The notes beneath the pieces were generated by a model. That model worked only from the letters and a program-made list of their open reading frames with translations, was not told the origin of the DNA and ran no database searches. A stretch of 64,000 nucleotides of DNA from an uncultured Collinsella sp. (lineage in GTDB: Bacteria; Actinomycetota; Coriobacteriia; Coriobacteriales; Coriobacteriaceae): positions 1-64,000 of the forward strand of contig CAAETD010000070.1 in NCBI GenBank assembly GCA_900758885.1, in the 5' to 3' direction. The position numbers and the translations under genes were made by a program. This document shows, piece by piece, positions 48,545-57,788 of this stretch. The stretch's first letter is position 1; each line of letters starts with the position of its first letter.

Positions 48545-50404
48545 CTACTCCTCGCCCTCGAGCTTCTCGCTCGCCTCGAGCCACGCCATCTCCAGCTCGT
48601 CCATGGCGGCGTGTGCCTCGTCAATCTTTGCCTGCTGCTCGCCCAGCGCCGTGTAGTTGGTGGGGTCGACCTGGGCCATCGCGGCCTCGGCCTCCTCCAC
48701 GCGAGCGCGCTGCGTCTCCATCTTGCGCTCGAGCGAGCTCACCTCGCGGCGGAGCTTCTGGCGCTCGGCGTTGGAAAGGCCATTGGGCTGGCCGCTCGAC
48801 TTGGGCTTTTCGGCCGCAGTTGCCGCGGCACCGGTGTCAAACGTGCCGGTCTTGGCGCTCGGCGCACCCACGGGCTCGCCCTCGGCGGTGGCGTTGCACA
48901 GGCGCAGGTACTGGTCGACGCCGCCGGGCATATGCGTCAGGTGGCCGTCGAGCAGCGCCCACTGCTGGTCGGTCACGCGCTCCATCAAGAAGCGGTCGTG
49001 CGTCACCAAGATCAGCGTGCCGGGCCAGCCGTCGAGCAGGTCCTCGACAATCGCGAGCATGTCGGTATCCAGGTCGTTGCCGGGCTCGTCCAGGATGAGC
49101 ACGTTGGGCTCGTCCAGGATCGTCAGCAACAGCGACAGGCGACGGCGCTGGCCGCCCGAAAGATCGCCGATGCGGCTCCAGAGCTGCTGGGTCGTAAAGC
49201 CCAGACGCTCGCAGAGCTTCTCGGGCGAGGTCTCCTTGCCGTCGATGACGTAGTACTTTTTATAGTTGCCGAGCACCTCGCGAATCGTGTCGCCCATGTA
49301 GGGTTCGAGCTCCTCGAGCTGTTGCGACAGTACGCCGAAGCGCACTGTCTGGCCAATCTTCACGCGGCCGCGCGTGGGCGCAATCTTGCCCTGAATCACA
49401 TCGAGCAGCGTCGACTTGCCAGCGCCGTTCTCGCCCAAAAGACCATAGCGGTCGCCCGCACCGATGAGCCAGGTCACGTCGGAGAGCACCTGCTTGGGCG
49501 CGCCATCGGTGTCCGCATAGCCGGCGTCCACGTCGACCACGTCGATAACTTGCTTGCCCAGGCGGCTCACGGCGAGGCGCTTGAGCTCCAGCTCGTCGCG
49601 CACGGGCGGTACGTCGGCGATGAGCTCGCGAGCGGCGTCCACGCGAAACTTGGGCTTGGTGGAGCGCGCCTGGGCACCGCGGCTCAGCCACGCGAGCTCC
49701 TTGCGCGCCATGTTGCGACGGCGCTCCTCGGTAACCGCGGCCATGCGGTCGCGCTCCACGCGCTGCAGGATGTATGCCGAATAGCCGCCCTCGAAGGGAT
49801 CGACCTGGCCATCGTGGACCTCCCACATACTGGTGCAGACCTCGTCCAAGAACCAGCGATCGTGCGTGACCACGAGCATCGCGCCCTGACCGCGCTGCCA
49901 GCGGGCCTTTAAGTGGCGCGCGAGCCAGTTGATGGTACGCATGTCCAGGTGGTTGGTGGGCTCGTCGAGCATGAGCACGTCGTAGTCGCCGATCAGCAGG
50001 CGCGCGAGGTCCACGCGACGGCGCTGGCCGCCCGAAAGCTCACCCACCGTGCCCTCCCAGGGCACATCGCTGATGAGGCCGGCCAGGATCTGGCGCGTAC
50101 GCGGACTCGAGGCCCACTCGTATTCGGGCGTGTCGCCGACAACGGCATGATGCACGGTGTCGGTGTCGACCAGGTTGTCCTTTTGGCCGAGCAATCCGAT
50201 CGTGGTGTCGCGGCGGTGCGTCACGCGGCCGTCGTCGGGCTCCAACGTGCCGGCGAGCACGCTCAGCAGCGTCGACTTGCCGTCGCCGTTTTTACCGACG
50301 ATACCAATACGGTCGCCCTCGTCCACGCCGAGCGTCACGCTATCGAAAATATGCTTGGTGGGAAACTCTAGGCTGACGGAATCGCATCCCAAAAGAATCG
50401 CCAT
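48545..50404 (-). CDS. ABC-F family ATPase (Uup-like)
   Basis: A 619-residue soluble protein with two ABC cassettes and no membrane domain. First cassette: Walker A GKNGDGKST (near 37), signature LSGGQRRRVDLARLL (near 137), Walker B VLMLDEPTNHLD. Second: GENGAGKST (near 333), LSGGQRRRLSLLLTIL (near 429), VLILDEPGNDLD. The linker TEERRRNMARKELAWLSRGAQARSTKPKFRVD is typical of the translation-factor subclass. A C-terminal coiled coil (SNAERQKLRREVSSLERKMETQRARVEEAE) resembles Uup. It likely acts on ribosomes or branched DNA rather than in transport. Start at 50404 after GAAGGAGCAGGGTAT. Confidence 0.93.
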   Translation of the reverse strand: MAILLGCDSVSLEFPTKHIFDSVTLGVDEGDRIGIVGKNGDGKSTLLSVLAGTLEPDDGRVTHRRDTTIGLLGQKDNLVDTDTVHHAVVGDTPEYEWASSPRTRQILAGLISDVPWEGTVGELSGGQRRRVDLARLLIGDYDVLMLDEPTNHLDMRTINWLARHLKARWQRGQGAMLVVTHDRWFLDEVCTSMWEVHDGQVDPFEGGYSAYILQRVERDRMAAVTEERRRNMARKELAWLSRGAQARSTKPKFRVDAARELIADVPPVRDELELKRLAVSRLGKQVIDVVDVDAGYADTDGAPKQVLSDVTWLIGAGDRYGLLGENGAGKSTLLDVIQGKIAPTRGRVKIGQTVRFGVLSQQLEELEPYMGDTIREVLGNYKKYYVIDGKETSPEKLCERLGFTTQQLWSRIGDLSGGQRRRLSLLLTILDEPNVLILDEPGNDLDTDMLAIVEDLLDGWPGTLILVTHDRFLMERVTDQQWALLDGHLTHMPGGVDQYLRLCNATAEGEPVGAPSAKTGTFDTGAAATAAEKPKSSGQPNGLSNAERQKLRREVSSLERKMETQRARVEEAEAAMAQVDPTNYTALGEQQAKIDEAHAAMDELEMAWLEASEKLEGEE

Positions 50405-50474
50405 ATACCCTGCTCCTTCGTAGAAATTCAACGTTGTCCATGATAGCAGCGAAAAGGCGGGGCGCACACGACAC

Positions 50475-50512
50475 AAAAAGGCGGGCCATCTCCCGCAAGA
50501 GATGACCCGCCT
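50475..50512 (-). terminator. Intrinsic terminator after pstB
   Basis: Minus strand: AGGCGGGTCATCTC-TTGCGG-GAGATGGCCCGCCT followed by TTTTTG. A second stem CCCGCGGC/GCCGCGGG lies nearer the pstB stop (about 50524-50551). Confidence 0.85.
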
Positions 50513-50567
50513 CTCCAATCAGTCCCGCGGCAACCGTGGCCGCCGCGGGCCTCAAGCATGTCCCGGA

Positions 50568-51440
50568 CTAGGAGAACATGCCGGTGAGGTAATCATTCAG
50601 CCGCTTATCCTTGGGCCGTTGGAAAATCTCGTCGGTCTCGTCGTACTCGACCATATCGCCCATGTAGAAGAACGCCGTGCGGTTGGACACGCGCGACGCC
50701 TGCTCCATGTTGTGCGTCACGATAACGATGGCACGGTCGGCAACGATCGATGACATCAGGTCCTCGATCGCCAGCGTCGAGATGGGGTCGAGCGCCGAGC
50801 AGGGTTCGTCAAACAGGATCACATCGGGGTTGAGCGCCAGCGTGCGCGCGATGCACAGGCGCTGCTGCTGACCGCCCGAAAGCGCGTAGGCGCTCTTGTC
50901 GAGCTTGTCCTTGACCTCGTCCCACAGCGCTGCACCGCGCAGGCTCTCCTCGACCATACGATCAAGCTCGTCACGGTCGGTAATGCCGTGACGCTTGGGC
51001 GCAAACGTGATGTTGTCGCGAATGGACTTGCGGAAAGGGTTGGGCTGCTGGAACACCATGCCAATGGAGCGACGCAGCTCGTACGTGTTCTCGGTCCTGG
51101 TGTTCACATTGCGTCCGCGGTAGTTAATCTCGCCCTCCACGCGGCAGCCGCGAATCTCGCGATTCATAAGGTTGAGACTGCGCAAGAAGGTCGACTTACC
51201 GCAGCCCGAAGGCCCAATGAGCGCCGTGATCTCACCCTTGTGAAAGTCGAGCGACGTGTCGTGTAGCGCATGGTGGTCGCCATAGTACACGTTGACGTCC
51301 TTGGTGGAGAGCACGACCTCGTCGCTCACGGCCTTGCCACTCACGCGAACACGCCTCTCGCTCTCCCCCACGCTCGACAGGAAGTCCTGGGTGTCGGACG
51401 ATGCCGCTTCGGTTGCGGGCGTTACATTCATCTCGCTCAT
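50568..51440 (-). CDS. pstB: Phosphate ABC transporter ATP-binding protein PstB
   Basis: ATPase of the high-affinity phosphate importer. 290 residues with an N-terminal 35-residue extension (TPATEAASSDTQDFLSS). Then: Walker A ALIGPSGCGKSTFLRSLNLMN (near 92), Q-loop MVFQQPNPFRKSIRDNITFAP, signature LSGGQQQRLCIARTLALNPDVILFDEPCSALDPIST (near 186) and the H-loop IVIVTHNMEQASRVS. All are PstB-specific spacings. Its ATG overlaps the pstA stop (ATGA), so the genes are translationally coupled. A terminator follows; phoU is not next to it. Confidence 0.97.
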   Translation of the reverse strand: MSEMNVTPATEAASSDTQDFLSSVGESERRVRVSGKAVSDEVVLSTKDVNVYYGDHHALHDTSLDFHKGEITALIGPSGCGKSTFLRSLNLMNREIRGCRVEGEINYRGRNVNTRTENTYELRRSIGMVFQQPNPFRKSIRDNITFAPKRHGITDRDELDRMVEESLRGAALWDEVKDKLDKSAYALSGGQQQRLCIARTLALNPDVILFDEPCSALDPISTLAIEDLMSSIVADRAIVIVTHNMEQASRVSNRTAFFYMGDMVEYDETDEIFQRPKDKRLNDYLTGMFS

Positions 51441-52363
51441 TCGGCCGTCATCTTCCTTGCCAGTTGCTTGCCCACAATGCGGGCGATTACGTTAAACAAC
51501 AGCACGCAAATCATCAGCAGTGCAGCGGTGCCCCAGACGATCTGCTGGGCCTCGGGGCTGCCCTCGCCATAGATCTTGTAGATATGCACGGCGAGCGACT
51601 CGCCAGGGCGGAACACGTTCCAGGCACAGGTGGGGCTCGACAGGTTAAAGCTCAAGAAGTTCAGGCGAACCGGCGAGCTCATACCCGAGGTAAAGAGCAG
51701 TGCTGCGGCCTCGCCAAACACACGGCCGGCCGAAAGCACGATGCCGGTCACGATGGCGGGCATGGCCTCGGGAATCAGGATGTGCAGCGTGGCCTCCCAG
51801 CGGGTGAGGCCCATAGCCAGGCACGCATCGCGCTGGGCCTGCGGCACGTCCTCGAGCGCCTGTTGGATCACACGCACCAGGATGGGAATGTTAAACATGG
51901 TAAGCGCGACGGCGCCGGAGATAATGGAGTACTTCCAGCCCAGCTGCACCGAGAACACCAGAAAGCCGAACATGCCGACGACGATGGAAGGCAGCGAGGA
52001 CAGCGTCTCGATGGCGGTAGAGGCGATGTCGCGGATAGGGCCGTTCGGCGCGTACTCAACCAGGAAGACCGCTCCGCCTAGGCTGATGGGCACCGAGATG
52101 ATCAGAGTGATCAGCAGCAGGTAGAACGAGTCGAACAGCTGGTAGAGCACGCCGCCCTGCGTTCCGTTGGCGCGCGACGGCTCTGTGAGAAAGCCCGGCT
52201 GGAACAGCGTCGAGATGCCCTCGAACAGGATATAGGCCACCATGGAGATGACGATGAGCATGACGATGGCGACGATCGCCGTCAGCACGCCCGTGGCGAT
52301 GCGATCCTGTTTTTGGACACGCCCGAGCCTCGCCTCGTCGATGTGGATGCGCGTGCTAGCCAC
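51437..52363 (-). CDS. pstA: Phosphate ABC transporter permease PstA
   Basis: Membrane permease, about 308 residues, with six helices. The periplasmic loop EPSRANGTQGGVLYQLFDSFYLLLIT and the EAA motif region YSIISGAVALTMFNIPILVRVIQQALEDVPQAQRDACLAMGLTRWEATLHILIPEAMPAIVTGIVLSAGRVFGEAA identify PstA. I chose the GTG at 52363 because GGGGGCGAAGG precedes it and it overlaps pstC by 8 bp; a TTG eight codons upstream is the alternative. Confidence 0.95.
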   Translation of the reverse strand: MASTRIHIDEARLGRVQKQDRIATGVLTAIVAIVMLIVISMVAYILFEGISTLFQPGFLTEPSRANGTQGGVLYQLFDSFYLLLITLIISVPISLGGAVFLVEYAPNGPIRDIASTAIETLSSLPSIVVGMFGFLVFSVQLGWKYSIISGAVALTMFNIPILVRVIQQALEDVPQAQRDACLAMGLTRWEATLHILIPEAMPAIVTGIVLSAGRVFGEAAALLFTSGMSSPVRLNFLSFNLSSPTCAWNVFRPGESLAVHIYKIYGEGSPEAQQIVWGTAALLMICVLLFNVIARIVGKQLARKMTAE

Positions 52364-53264
52364 GAGCCTTCGCCCCCTTGCGGCCAATGAGATGGATGAT
52401 CAGGATGAAGATGAGGCTCATGCCCATCAGCAGCAGACCGAGTGCCCACAGGACGTCGTCCTGGGCCGAGCCCTCGGCGTAGACCGCCATGGACGTGGTG
52501 AGCGTGGTGGTGATGGTGGACGCCGGCGACAGCAGCGACGTCGGCATGGCCTCGATACCGCCGATAACCATGCGCACGGCGAGCGTCTCGCCAAAGGCGC
52601 GGGTCATACCCAGGATGACCGCAGTCATGAGCGACGGCATGGCGGACTTGAGCACCACGTGCCAGATGGTCTGCCAGCGGGTGTAGCCCAGCGCGAGCGA
52701 GCCCTGGCGGTAGCTGTCGGGCACGGCGCGCAGGCCGTCGACCGAAAGCGTGGTCATGGTCGGCAGGATCATGACGGCCAGTACGATGGCACCGGGCAGG
52801 ATACCCAAGCCCGTGCTCACATGGAAAACGCTCTTCATAAGGCCGACGACAACGTGAAAGCCGATCAAGCCAAAGACGACCGAGGGAATGCCGGTCAAAA
52901 GCTCAATAAGCGGCTGAAAGACCTTGGAGCCAAATTTGGGTTGGATCTCGACCGCAAAGATGGCAGAGCCGATGGCGATGGGCAGCGCGATGAGCGTGGA
53001 GAGCACCATGACCGCAAACGAGGTGACGATCAGGGGCAGGGCGCCGGTGTAGGGCAGGCCGTTTTCGGCCGTGTTGGCCAGGTCCCACTTGGTGCCGGTA
53101 AAGAACTCGACGACCGAGACGCCGTCCTTAACGAAAGCCGAGAGGCCCTTTTGGGCGACCATAAAGATGAGCACGGCAACGACAAGCGTCACGAGCGCTA
53201 CGCACGCGCCCGTGACGCCCAGGCCCACGTTCTCAAGGTCGCGCTTTGGCAGCTGTTTTGCCAT
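52356..53264 (-). CDS. pstC: Phosphate ABC transporter permease PstC
   Basis: Membrane permease of 302 residues. A short polar N-terminus, six helices, the PstC loop VVEFFTGTKWDLANTAENG, then GALPLIVTSFAVMVLSTLIALPIAIGSAIFAVEI and the permease EAA region GALSLDGLRAVPDSYRQGSLALGYTRWQTIWHVVLKSAMPSLMTAVILGMTRAFGETLAV. It follows pstS by 24 bp, with GGAAAGGTTTGCA as ribosome-binding site. Confidence 0.96.
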   Translation of the reverse strand: MAKQLPKRDLENVGLGVTGACVALVTLVVAVLIFMVAQKGLSAFVKDGVSVVEFFTGTKWDLANTAENGLPYTGALPLIVTSFAVMVLSTLIALPIAIGSAIFAVEIQPKFGSKVFQPLIELLTGIPSVVFGLIGFHVVVGLMKSVFHVSTGLGILPGAIVLAVMILPTMTTLSVDGLRAVPDSYRQGSLALGYTRWQTIWHVVLKSAMPSLMTAVILGMTRAFGETLAVRMVIGGIEAMPTSLLSPASTITTTLTTSMAVYAEGSAQDDVLWALGLLLMGMSLIFILIIHLIGRKGAKARG

Positions 53265-53288
53265 TGCAAACCTTTCCGGGGCGATTAC

Positions 53289-54230
53289 TTATTTAGCGGA
53301 GACCTTGCCGCTGGCGTCCTTGACGACCTTCATGGCAGAGACGGGGATGAAGCCCTGCTCCTCGACGAGTTTGCCCTGGACGTCGTCGGAGAGCATGAAC
53401 TCCAGGAAGGCCGTGGTGGCCTCGTCGGCGTCCTTGGAGCAGTACATGTGCTCGGTAGCCCAAATTTTGAAGGAGTCGTCGGTGACGTTTGCACTCTTGG
53501 GCTCCACGCCCTCGACCTTGATGGCGTTGAACTTGGAGTCGTCGAAGTGCGAGAAGTCCAGGTAGGAGATGGCGTTATCGGTGCTGGTCATCTGAGTCTG
53601 AACATCGCCGGACTTGTCGAGCTCGGCATCGCCCTTAAAGTCGACGGTCTCGTCGCCAAAGACGGCGGCCTCGAAGGTGGCGCGGGTGCCGGAGCCGGCC
53701 TTGCGGTTGAGGACGACGATGGTGGCGTCGCCGCCGCCGACCTCCTTCCAGTTGGTGATCTGGCCGGAGAAGATACCCTTGAGCTGCTCGAGGGACAGGT
53801 CGTCGACCGTCACGTTCTTGGAGACGACGGGACCCATGCCCACGACGGCGACCTCGTGATCGACGAGGTTCTTGACCTGGTCGGCCTCGAGCTTGGTCTC
53901 GGCGAAGACGTCAGAGTTACCGATGGTGACGGTGCCAGCGGCGACAGCGGTCAGACCCTTGCCCGAACCGTTGCCCGAGCCGGAGATGGAGACGTCGGGG
54001 TTGGCATCCATGAACTTCTCGGCAGCAGCCTCGACGAGAGCCTGGAACGAGGAGGCACCGTCGTAGGTCACCTCGCCGGAGACGGACTCGGCAGCGGCAG
54101 CGGCGCTGCCCTTGTCGGCGGCGTCGGATGCGCCGGAGCCGCCACAACCAACGAGACCGAGGCCGACGATGCTGGCGAGACCACCAGCGAGGCCGAGGAA
54201 CTGACGACGAGAATAAGCCTGATCGAGCAT
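53289..54230 (-). CDS. pstS: Phosphate-binding lipoprotein PstS
   Basis: The 313-residue binding protein has a Tat-like lipoprotein leader: SRRQFLGLAGGLASIVGLGLVGCGG, with the twin arginine at residues 8-9 and the lipobox Cys near 29. After a Ser/Ala-rich linker the phosphate-binding domain begins (ITYDGASSFQALVEAAAEKFMDANPDVSISGSGNGSGKGLTAV). It contains IGNSDVF, LNRKAGSGTRATFEAAVFGDE, and ISYLDFSHFDDSKFNAIKVEG. It is the first gene of pstSCAB. The start at 54230 follows AAAGGAAGATC; upstream in-frame codons are not conserved. Phosphate-starvation control is expected, but no clear PHO box was found. Confidence 0.95.
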   Translation of the reverse strand: MLDQAYSRRQFLGLAGGLASIVGLGLVGCGGSGASDAADKGSAAAAAESVSGEVTYDGASSFQALVEAAAEKFMDANPDVSISGSGNGSGKGLTAVAAGTVTIGNSDVFAETKLEADQVKNLVDHEVAVVGMGPVVSKNVTVDDLSLEQLKGIFSGQITNWKEVGGGDATIVVLNRKAGSGTRATFEAAVFGDETVDFKGDAELDKSGDVQTQMTSTDNAISYLDFSHFDDSKFNAIKVEGVEPKSANVTDDSFKIWATEHMYCSKDADEATTAFLEFMLSDDVQGKLVEEQGFIPVSAMKVVKDASGKVSAK

Positions 54231-54434
54231 GATCTTCCTTTCATACATGCGACTCGCGGGCACCCTGCCCGCTTTGCTGTTCGGAAAGATACGACCCCGA
54301 TCGGGCAGCACCAGCGCCAACTGCGGTTTCTTACGGTCATTTGATAGACCCTTACCGCAAGCGCAGCACGGCCTTTACAAACGAATAACAAACCCGCCGC
54401 CAAACATGGCCAGCCTTTTACACCAATAAAAACA

Positions 54435-54503
54435 AAGTTGCGGTGAAATAGTTCCTGCTTGGCCATCAAATGGCCCATTCTAGGAACTATTCCACCGCAA
54501 CTT
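54435..54503. repeat. Dispersed repeat family C, nested palindrome
   Basis: The arms AAGTTGCGGTGAAATAGTTC and GAACTATTCCACCGCAACTT (about 22 bp, one mismatch) enclose an inner GGCCAT-CAA-ATGGCC. It lies past the end of the M20 dipeptidase (minus) and upstream of pstS, so it may act as a terminator. A related copy is at 57711. Confidence 0.8.
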
Positions 54504-54524
54504 AGATTGGGAAACCGCGCAACC

Positions 54525-55961
54525 TTAAAGCTCCAGCTCATTCAAACGCAGGATCGCCACGATATAAATCTTGAGCGCCTGCTTGAGCTGTTCCTCGTTG
54601 GCGCACTCGTTGGGGCCGTGCATCTGGCCGCCCCACGCGGGCAGCTCCAGGCCGGTCTCTTCGGGGCCAAACGAGACGGCGCGGGCAAAGTTGCGCGCGT
54701 ACGTGCCGCCGCCCATGGCAAAGGGCTCAGCATGCTTGCCGGTGAACTCGTTATAGGTATCGATAAGCGCCTTCACGGCCGGATCATCGGCAGAGACTGA
54801 GAACGGCACCTTAGCGCGACCCAGCTGGCACGTCACGCCAAAACGGCCCACGAGCGGGTCGAGCTGCTCGCGGATGGTATCGGCACTCGTACTGTCGGGG
54901 AAGCGCACGTCGATGACCTGCTCAATATGGCCATCCGCCACGCGGATGACTCCAGCGTTGCAGGTAAGCGGGCCAAACGCCGGACTCGTTGCATCGATAC
55001 CTAGGCCGCGGCCATAGGCATCCGCATGCACAAAGGCCAGGAACTTGACGAACTCGTGCTCGGCAGGCGTCAGCAGACGCTCGTCGCGTGCACCAAACGC
55101 GTCCTCGGCCTCACGCAGATACGCCACGATCAGGCCGACGGCATTGATCGTTCCCTCAGGCATCGAGGCATGACCGCCAATACCGTGGGCGAAAATCTGC
55201 GCATGCCCGTTATCGAGTGCTGTGATCTCCAGGCGGTCGGCGTTCTCAACGGGCGCCGGCAGCTCATCGGCGGCAATCGCGAGCTCGCAGATAGACTGCG
55301 ACGGAATAGCGTTGCTCGCCTCGGCACCGCTCCAGGACACAATGCGCCCGCCTTCGATCTTGGGGCTCACAAACGTCGCCCCAAACTGGCCCTTCTCGGC
55401 ATTGCAGACCGGGAACTCGGCATCGGGCGTAAACAGAAAGTCGGGGTCTGCGTGGTTCTCCAGATAATGGTGAACGTCGGACATGCCCACTTCCTCATCG
55501 CAACCCAGCAGCGCGCGGAAGGTATAGCGCGGCACAATGCCGTGTTTGAGCAGATAAGCGCCAGCGTAGAGCGACAGCACCGCCGGGCCCTTGTCGTCGA
55601 TCACGCCGCGGCCGAGCAGCCAGCCCTCGCGACGCTCCATCGCAAATGGGTCGGTATTCCAGCCGGGGCCGGCAGGCACCACGTCCACATGGCAGATAGT
55701 AGCGAGCTGCTTATCGCCGCGGCCCGGAATATCGGCGATGCCCACATAGCCCTCGTCGTCGCTCGTCTGGTAGCCGAGCTTCTGCGCGATGCCGAGCGCG
55801 CAATCGAGTGCGTCACGGACCGGGCGGCCAAACGGCGCACCGGGCTCTGCATCGGCAGAAACGGCCACAGACGGATAACTCACCAGCTGCTCGATATCGG
55901 CGACGACATCTTCCCAGACCTTGTCGACATACTCGGCAACGCTCTGCTCCACCTGATTCAT
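54525..55961 (-). CDS. M20-family dipeptidase, Sapep/PepV-like
   Basis: This 478-residue zinc peptidase acts on short peptides. Metal-site motifs: LATICHVDVVPAGPGWNTDPF (His near 92), LLGRGVIDDKGPAVLSLYA (bridging Asp), LLGCDEEVGMSDVHHYL (catalytic Glu pair), FTPDAEFPV (Asp), and C-terminal GGQMHGPNECANEEQL (His). The lid-domain features DKGPA and the PepV-type FPVCNAEKGQ are present. Cytoplasmic. The start at 55961 (MNQVEQSVAEYVDK) follows AAGGAGGTCGTCC. Confidence 0.92.
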   Translation of the reverse strand: MNQVEQSVAEYVDKVWEDVVADIEQLVSYPSVAVSADAEPGAPFGRPVRDALDCALGIAQKLGYQTSDDEGYVGIADIPGRGDKQLATICHVDVVPAGPGWNTDPFAMERREGWLLGRGVIDDKGPAVLSLYAGAYLLKHGIVPRYTFRALLGCDEEVGMSDVHHYLENHADPDFLFTPDAEFPVCNAEKGQFGATFVSPKIEGGRIVSWSGAEASNAIPSQSICELAIAADELPAPVENADRLEITALDNGHAQIFAHGIGGHASMPEGTINAVGLIVAYLREAEDAFGARDERLLTPAEHEFVKFLAFVHADAYGRGLGIDATSPAFGPLTCNAGVIRVADGHIEQVIDVRFPDSTSADTIREQLDPLVGRFGVTCQLGRAKVPFSVSADDPAVKALIDTYNEFTGKHAEPFAMGGGTYARNFARAVSFGPEETGLELPAWGGQMHGPNECANEEQLKQALKIYIVAILRLNELEL

Positions 55962-56015
55962 GGACGACCTCCTTACCAATGAGCAGCGGGCACGCCCGCC
56001 CCTCACATTACGTCA

Positions 56016-56678
56016 TTAGATAGCGAAAAGTTTAGCAAGCTCGGCCACCGAGTGCACCACCGCATCGGCACCCGCCGCCTCGTGCTCGCCCGGCGCCGCC
56101 GCGCCCGAATAGATGCCGATGCACGGCACGCCCATCGCGTGCGCGCCCTCCACATCGTTAAAGCGATCGCCGATCATCACGGCATCGTCGGCCGTCGCGC
56201 CGAGCGCCGCCAAGGCATCGCGGACCGAATCGGCCTTGGTCTCGCGACCCTGCGGCGGATTCATGCCAACCACCACCTCAAACTGAGAGAGCCCGAGCTC
56301 ACGCACCATGTCGATGCACTTGGCCTCCATGCGCGACGTCGCCACGGCCATACGCTTGCCCCGGGCGGCTAACCCGTCGAGCAACTCAGGGATCCCGTCA
56401 AACACGGGATACTCCTCCGGTCCCAGCTCATCAAAAAAGGCGCGGTACTCATCGGCCACCACAAGCGACTCCTCGCGGGAGAAGCCATAAAAGTCGTGAA
56501 AGCTCTTCCACAGGGGCGGCCCGATCATACGGCGCAAGTCACCCATCTGCGCTTCCGAAAACCCGCGCGCAGCCAGCGTCTTATGCGTCGAGGTCATCAC
56601 CGCCCGGCCCGTATCGGCCACCGTGCCGTCAAAATCGAACAGCACGACCGGCCGTTTGCCTATCTCCAACGCCCCCAT
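56016..56678 (-). CDS. HAD-superfamily phosphatase, phosphoglycolate-phosphatase-like
   Basis: This 220-residue protein has RPVVLFDFDGTVADTGRAVMTST (DxD near 14), a small helical cap, GKRMAVATSRMEAKCIDMVRELGLSQFEVVVG (motifs II and III region), and AVMIGDRFNDVEGAHAMGVPCIGIYSG (motif IV). PGMB/Gph-type substrates such as phosphoglycolate, pyrophosphate or sugar phosphates are possible. I placed the start at 56678 (MGALEIGKR) after GAGGAATGCCG; the ATG at 56684 is too close to the Shine-Dalgarno. It follows the M20 dipeptidase start by 54 bp on the same strand. Confidence 0.88.
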   Translation of the reverse strand: MGALEIGKRPVVLFDFDGTVADTGRAVMTSTHKTLAARGFSEAQMGDLRRMIGPPLWKSFHDFYGFSREESLVVADEYRAFFDELGPEEYPVFDGIPELLDGLAARGKRMAVATSRMEAKCIDMVRELGLSQFEVVVGMNPPQGRETKADSVRDALAALGATADDAVMIGDRFNDVEGAHAMGVPCIGIYSGAAAPGEHEAAGADAVVHSVAELAKLFAI

Positions 56679-56834
56679 CGGCATTCCTCTTCCCCAGTTG
56701 ACGATTTCCACACCGACACTTCAAACTGTTGACTATTCAACAATTGAACCTAGTAATGTGGAACGACTCTACTATACTTGTCGCACTTTGCTCTCAGAAG
56801 GCGGCGCGCAAGCGCCCCAACGAAAGGTGCAATT

Positions 56835-57695
56835 ATGTCTTTTGCCATCATAACCGACTCCACGTCGGACATCTCCCCCGCCCGCGCCCAAGAGCTCGGC
56901 ATTTACGTGATTCCGCTGCATGTGATTATCGAGGGCGAGGACCTGCTCGACCAGGTGCAGATTACCGCCCAGGAGTACGTCACGCGCATGGCCGGCTCCG
57001 AGCAACTGCCGCACACCTCGCAGCCGAGCGCCGGCGAGTTTAAGGCACTCTTTGACCGCGTGCTCGCCGACGGCCACGACAGCGCCATCTTTATCTCGCT
57101 GTGCAGCGAGTGGTCTGCCTGCTACGCCAACGCGTGCCAGGTTGCCGATACCCACGAGCTCGATGTGCGCTGCATCGACTCGCGCACCGGCTCGGGTGCC
57201 GAGGGCCTGCTGGTGGAGTACGCGCTGGCCATGCGCGAGGACGGCCGCAGCCTGGACGAGACCGAGGCGCAAATCCGCGCGACACTGCCCGACGCCCACC
57301 TGCTGCTGATTCCCCGCACGCTCGAGAACCTCGTTAAGAACGGCCGCGCGCCCAAGCTCGCCGGCCAGCTCACGCAGATGCTCAACATTCGCCTGGCCGT
57401 TTCGCCGGAGTGGAAATCGGGCGAGATCAAGGCCATCAAAAAGGGCCGCGGCGCCAAGCGCATCGTCGCCAACACCATGGCCGATTGCCTCGCATTTTTG
57501 GCCGAGCATCCGGGCTCAAGCGTGCGCGTGCTCACGACCGGCGCCGCCGAGGAGCAGGAACTTGTCAACGAGGCGCTCGCGGGCCAGGACTACGTAGACG
57601 CCGGCACCGGCCCCATCGGCTGCACCATCGCCACCCATGTAGGCGTGGACGCCATAGCCATCAGCTACTGCCCCCGCTACCAGCCAACTCGCTAG
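56835..57695 (+). CDS. DegV-family fatty-acid-binding protein (copy 2)
   Basis: 286 residues. MSFAIITDSTSDISPARAQELGIYVIPLHVIIEGEDLLDQVQIT is the family start. The acyl pocket segment SAIFISLCSEWSACYANACQVA, the long segment VEYALAMREDGRSLDETEAQIRATLPDAHLLLIPRTLENLVKNGR, and the C-terminal GTGPIGCTIATHVGVDAIAISYCP are typical FakB/DegV features. It is distinct from copy 1 at 22615, notably in the CSEWS ligand-loop in place of KLSGTN. Start at 56835 after GAAAGGTGCAATT. A repeat family C copy follows 16 bp past the stop. Confidence 0.93.
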   Translation: MSFAIITDSTSDISPARAQELGIYVIPLHVIIEGEDLLDQVQITAQEYVTRMAGSEQLPHTSQPSAGEFKALFDRVLADGHDSAIFISLCSEWSACYANACQVADTHELDVRCIDSRTGSGAEGLLVEYALAMREDGRSLDETEAQIRATLPDAHLLLIPRTLENLVKNGRAPKLAGQLTQMLNIRLAVSPEWKSGEIKAIKKGRGAKRIVANTMADCLAFLAEHPGSSVRVLTTGAAEEQELVNEALAGQDYVDAGTGPIGCTIATHVGVDAIAISYCPRYQPTR

Positions 57696-57710
57696 GGACG
57701 CTCACATCAC

Positions 57711-57773
57711 TTGCGGTGAAATAGGGACTGTTTTTGGCTTATCAGCCGCAAATCAATCCCTATTCCACCGCAA
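57711..57773. repeat. Dispersed repeat family C, copy 2
   Basis: The arms TTGCGGTGAAATAGGGA and TCCCTATTCCACCGCAA (one mismatch in 17) enclose about 29 bases containing GGCTTATCAGCC. It lies between the convergent DegV gene and the toxin-antitoxin unit and can serve both as terminator. Confidence 0.75.
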
Positions 57774-57788
57774 CTTAGAAATCGGCAA

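Noticed and set aside
52242..54344. 700-codon plus-strand open frame across pstC/pstS
   Set aside because: It spans two complete conserved genes and their junction on the minus strand; no family features.
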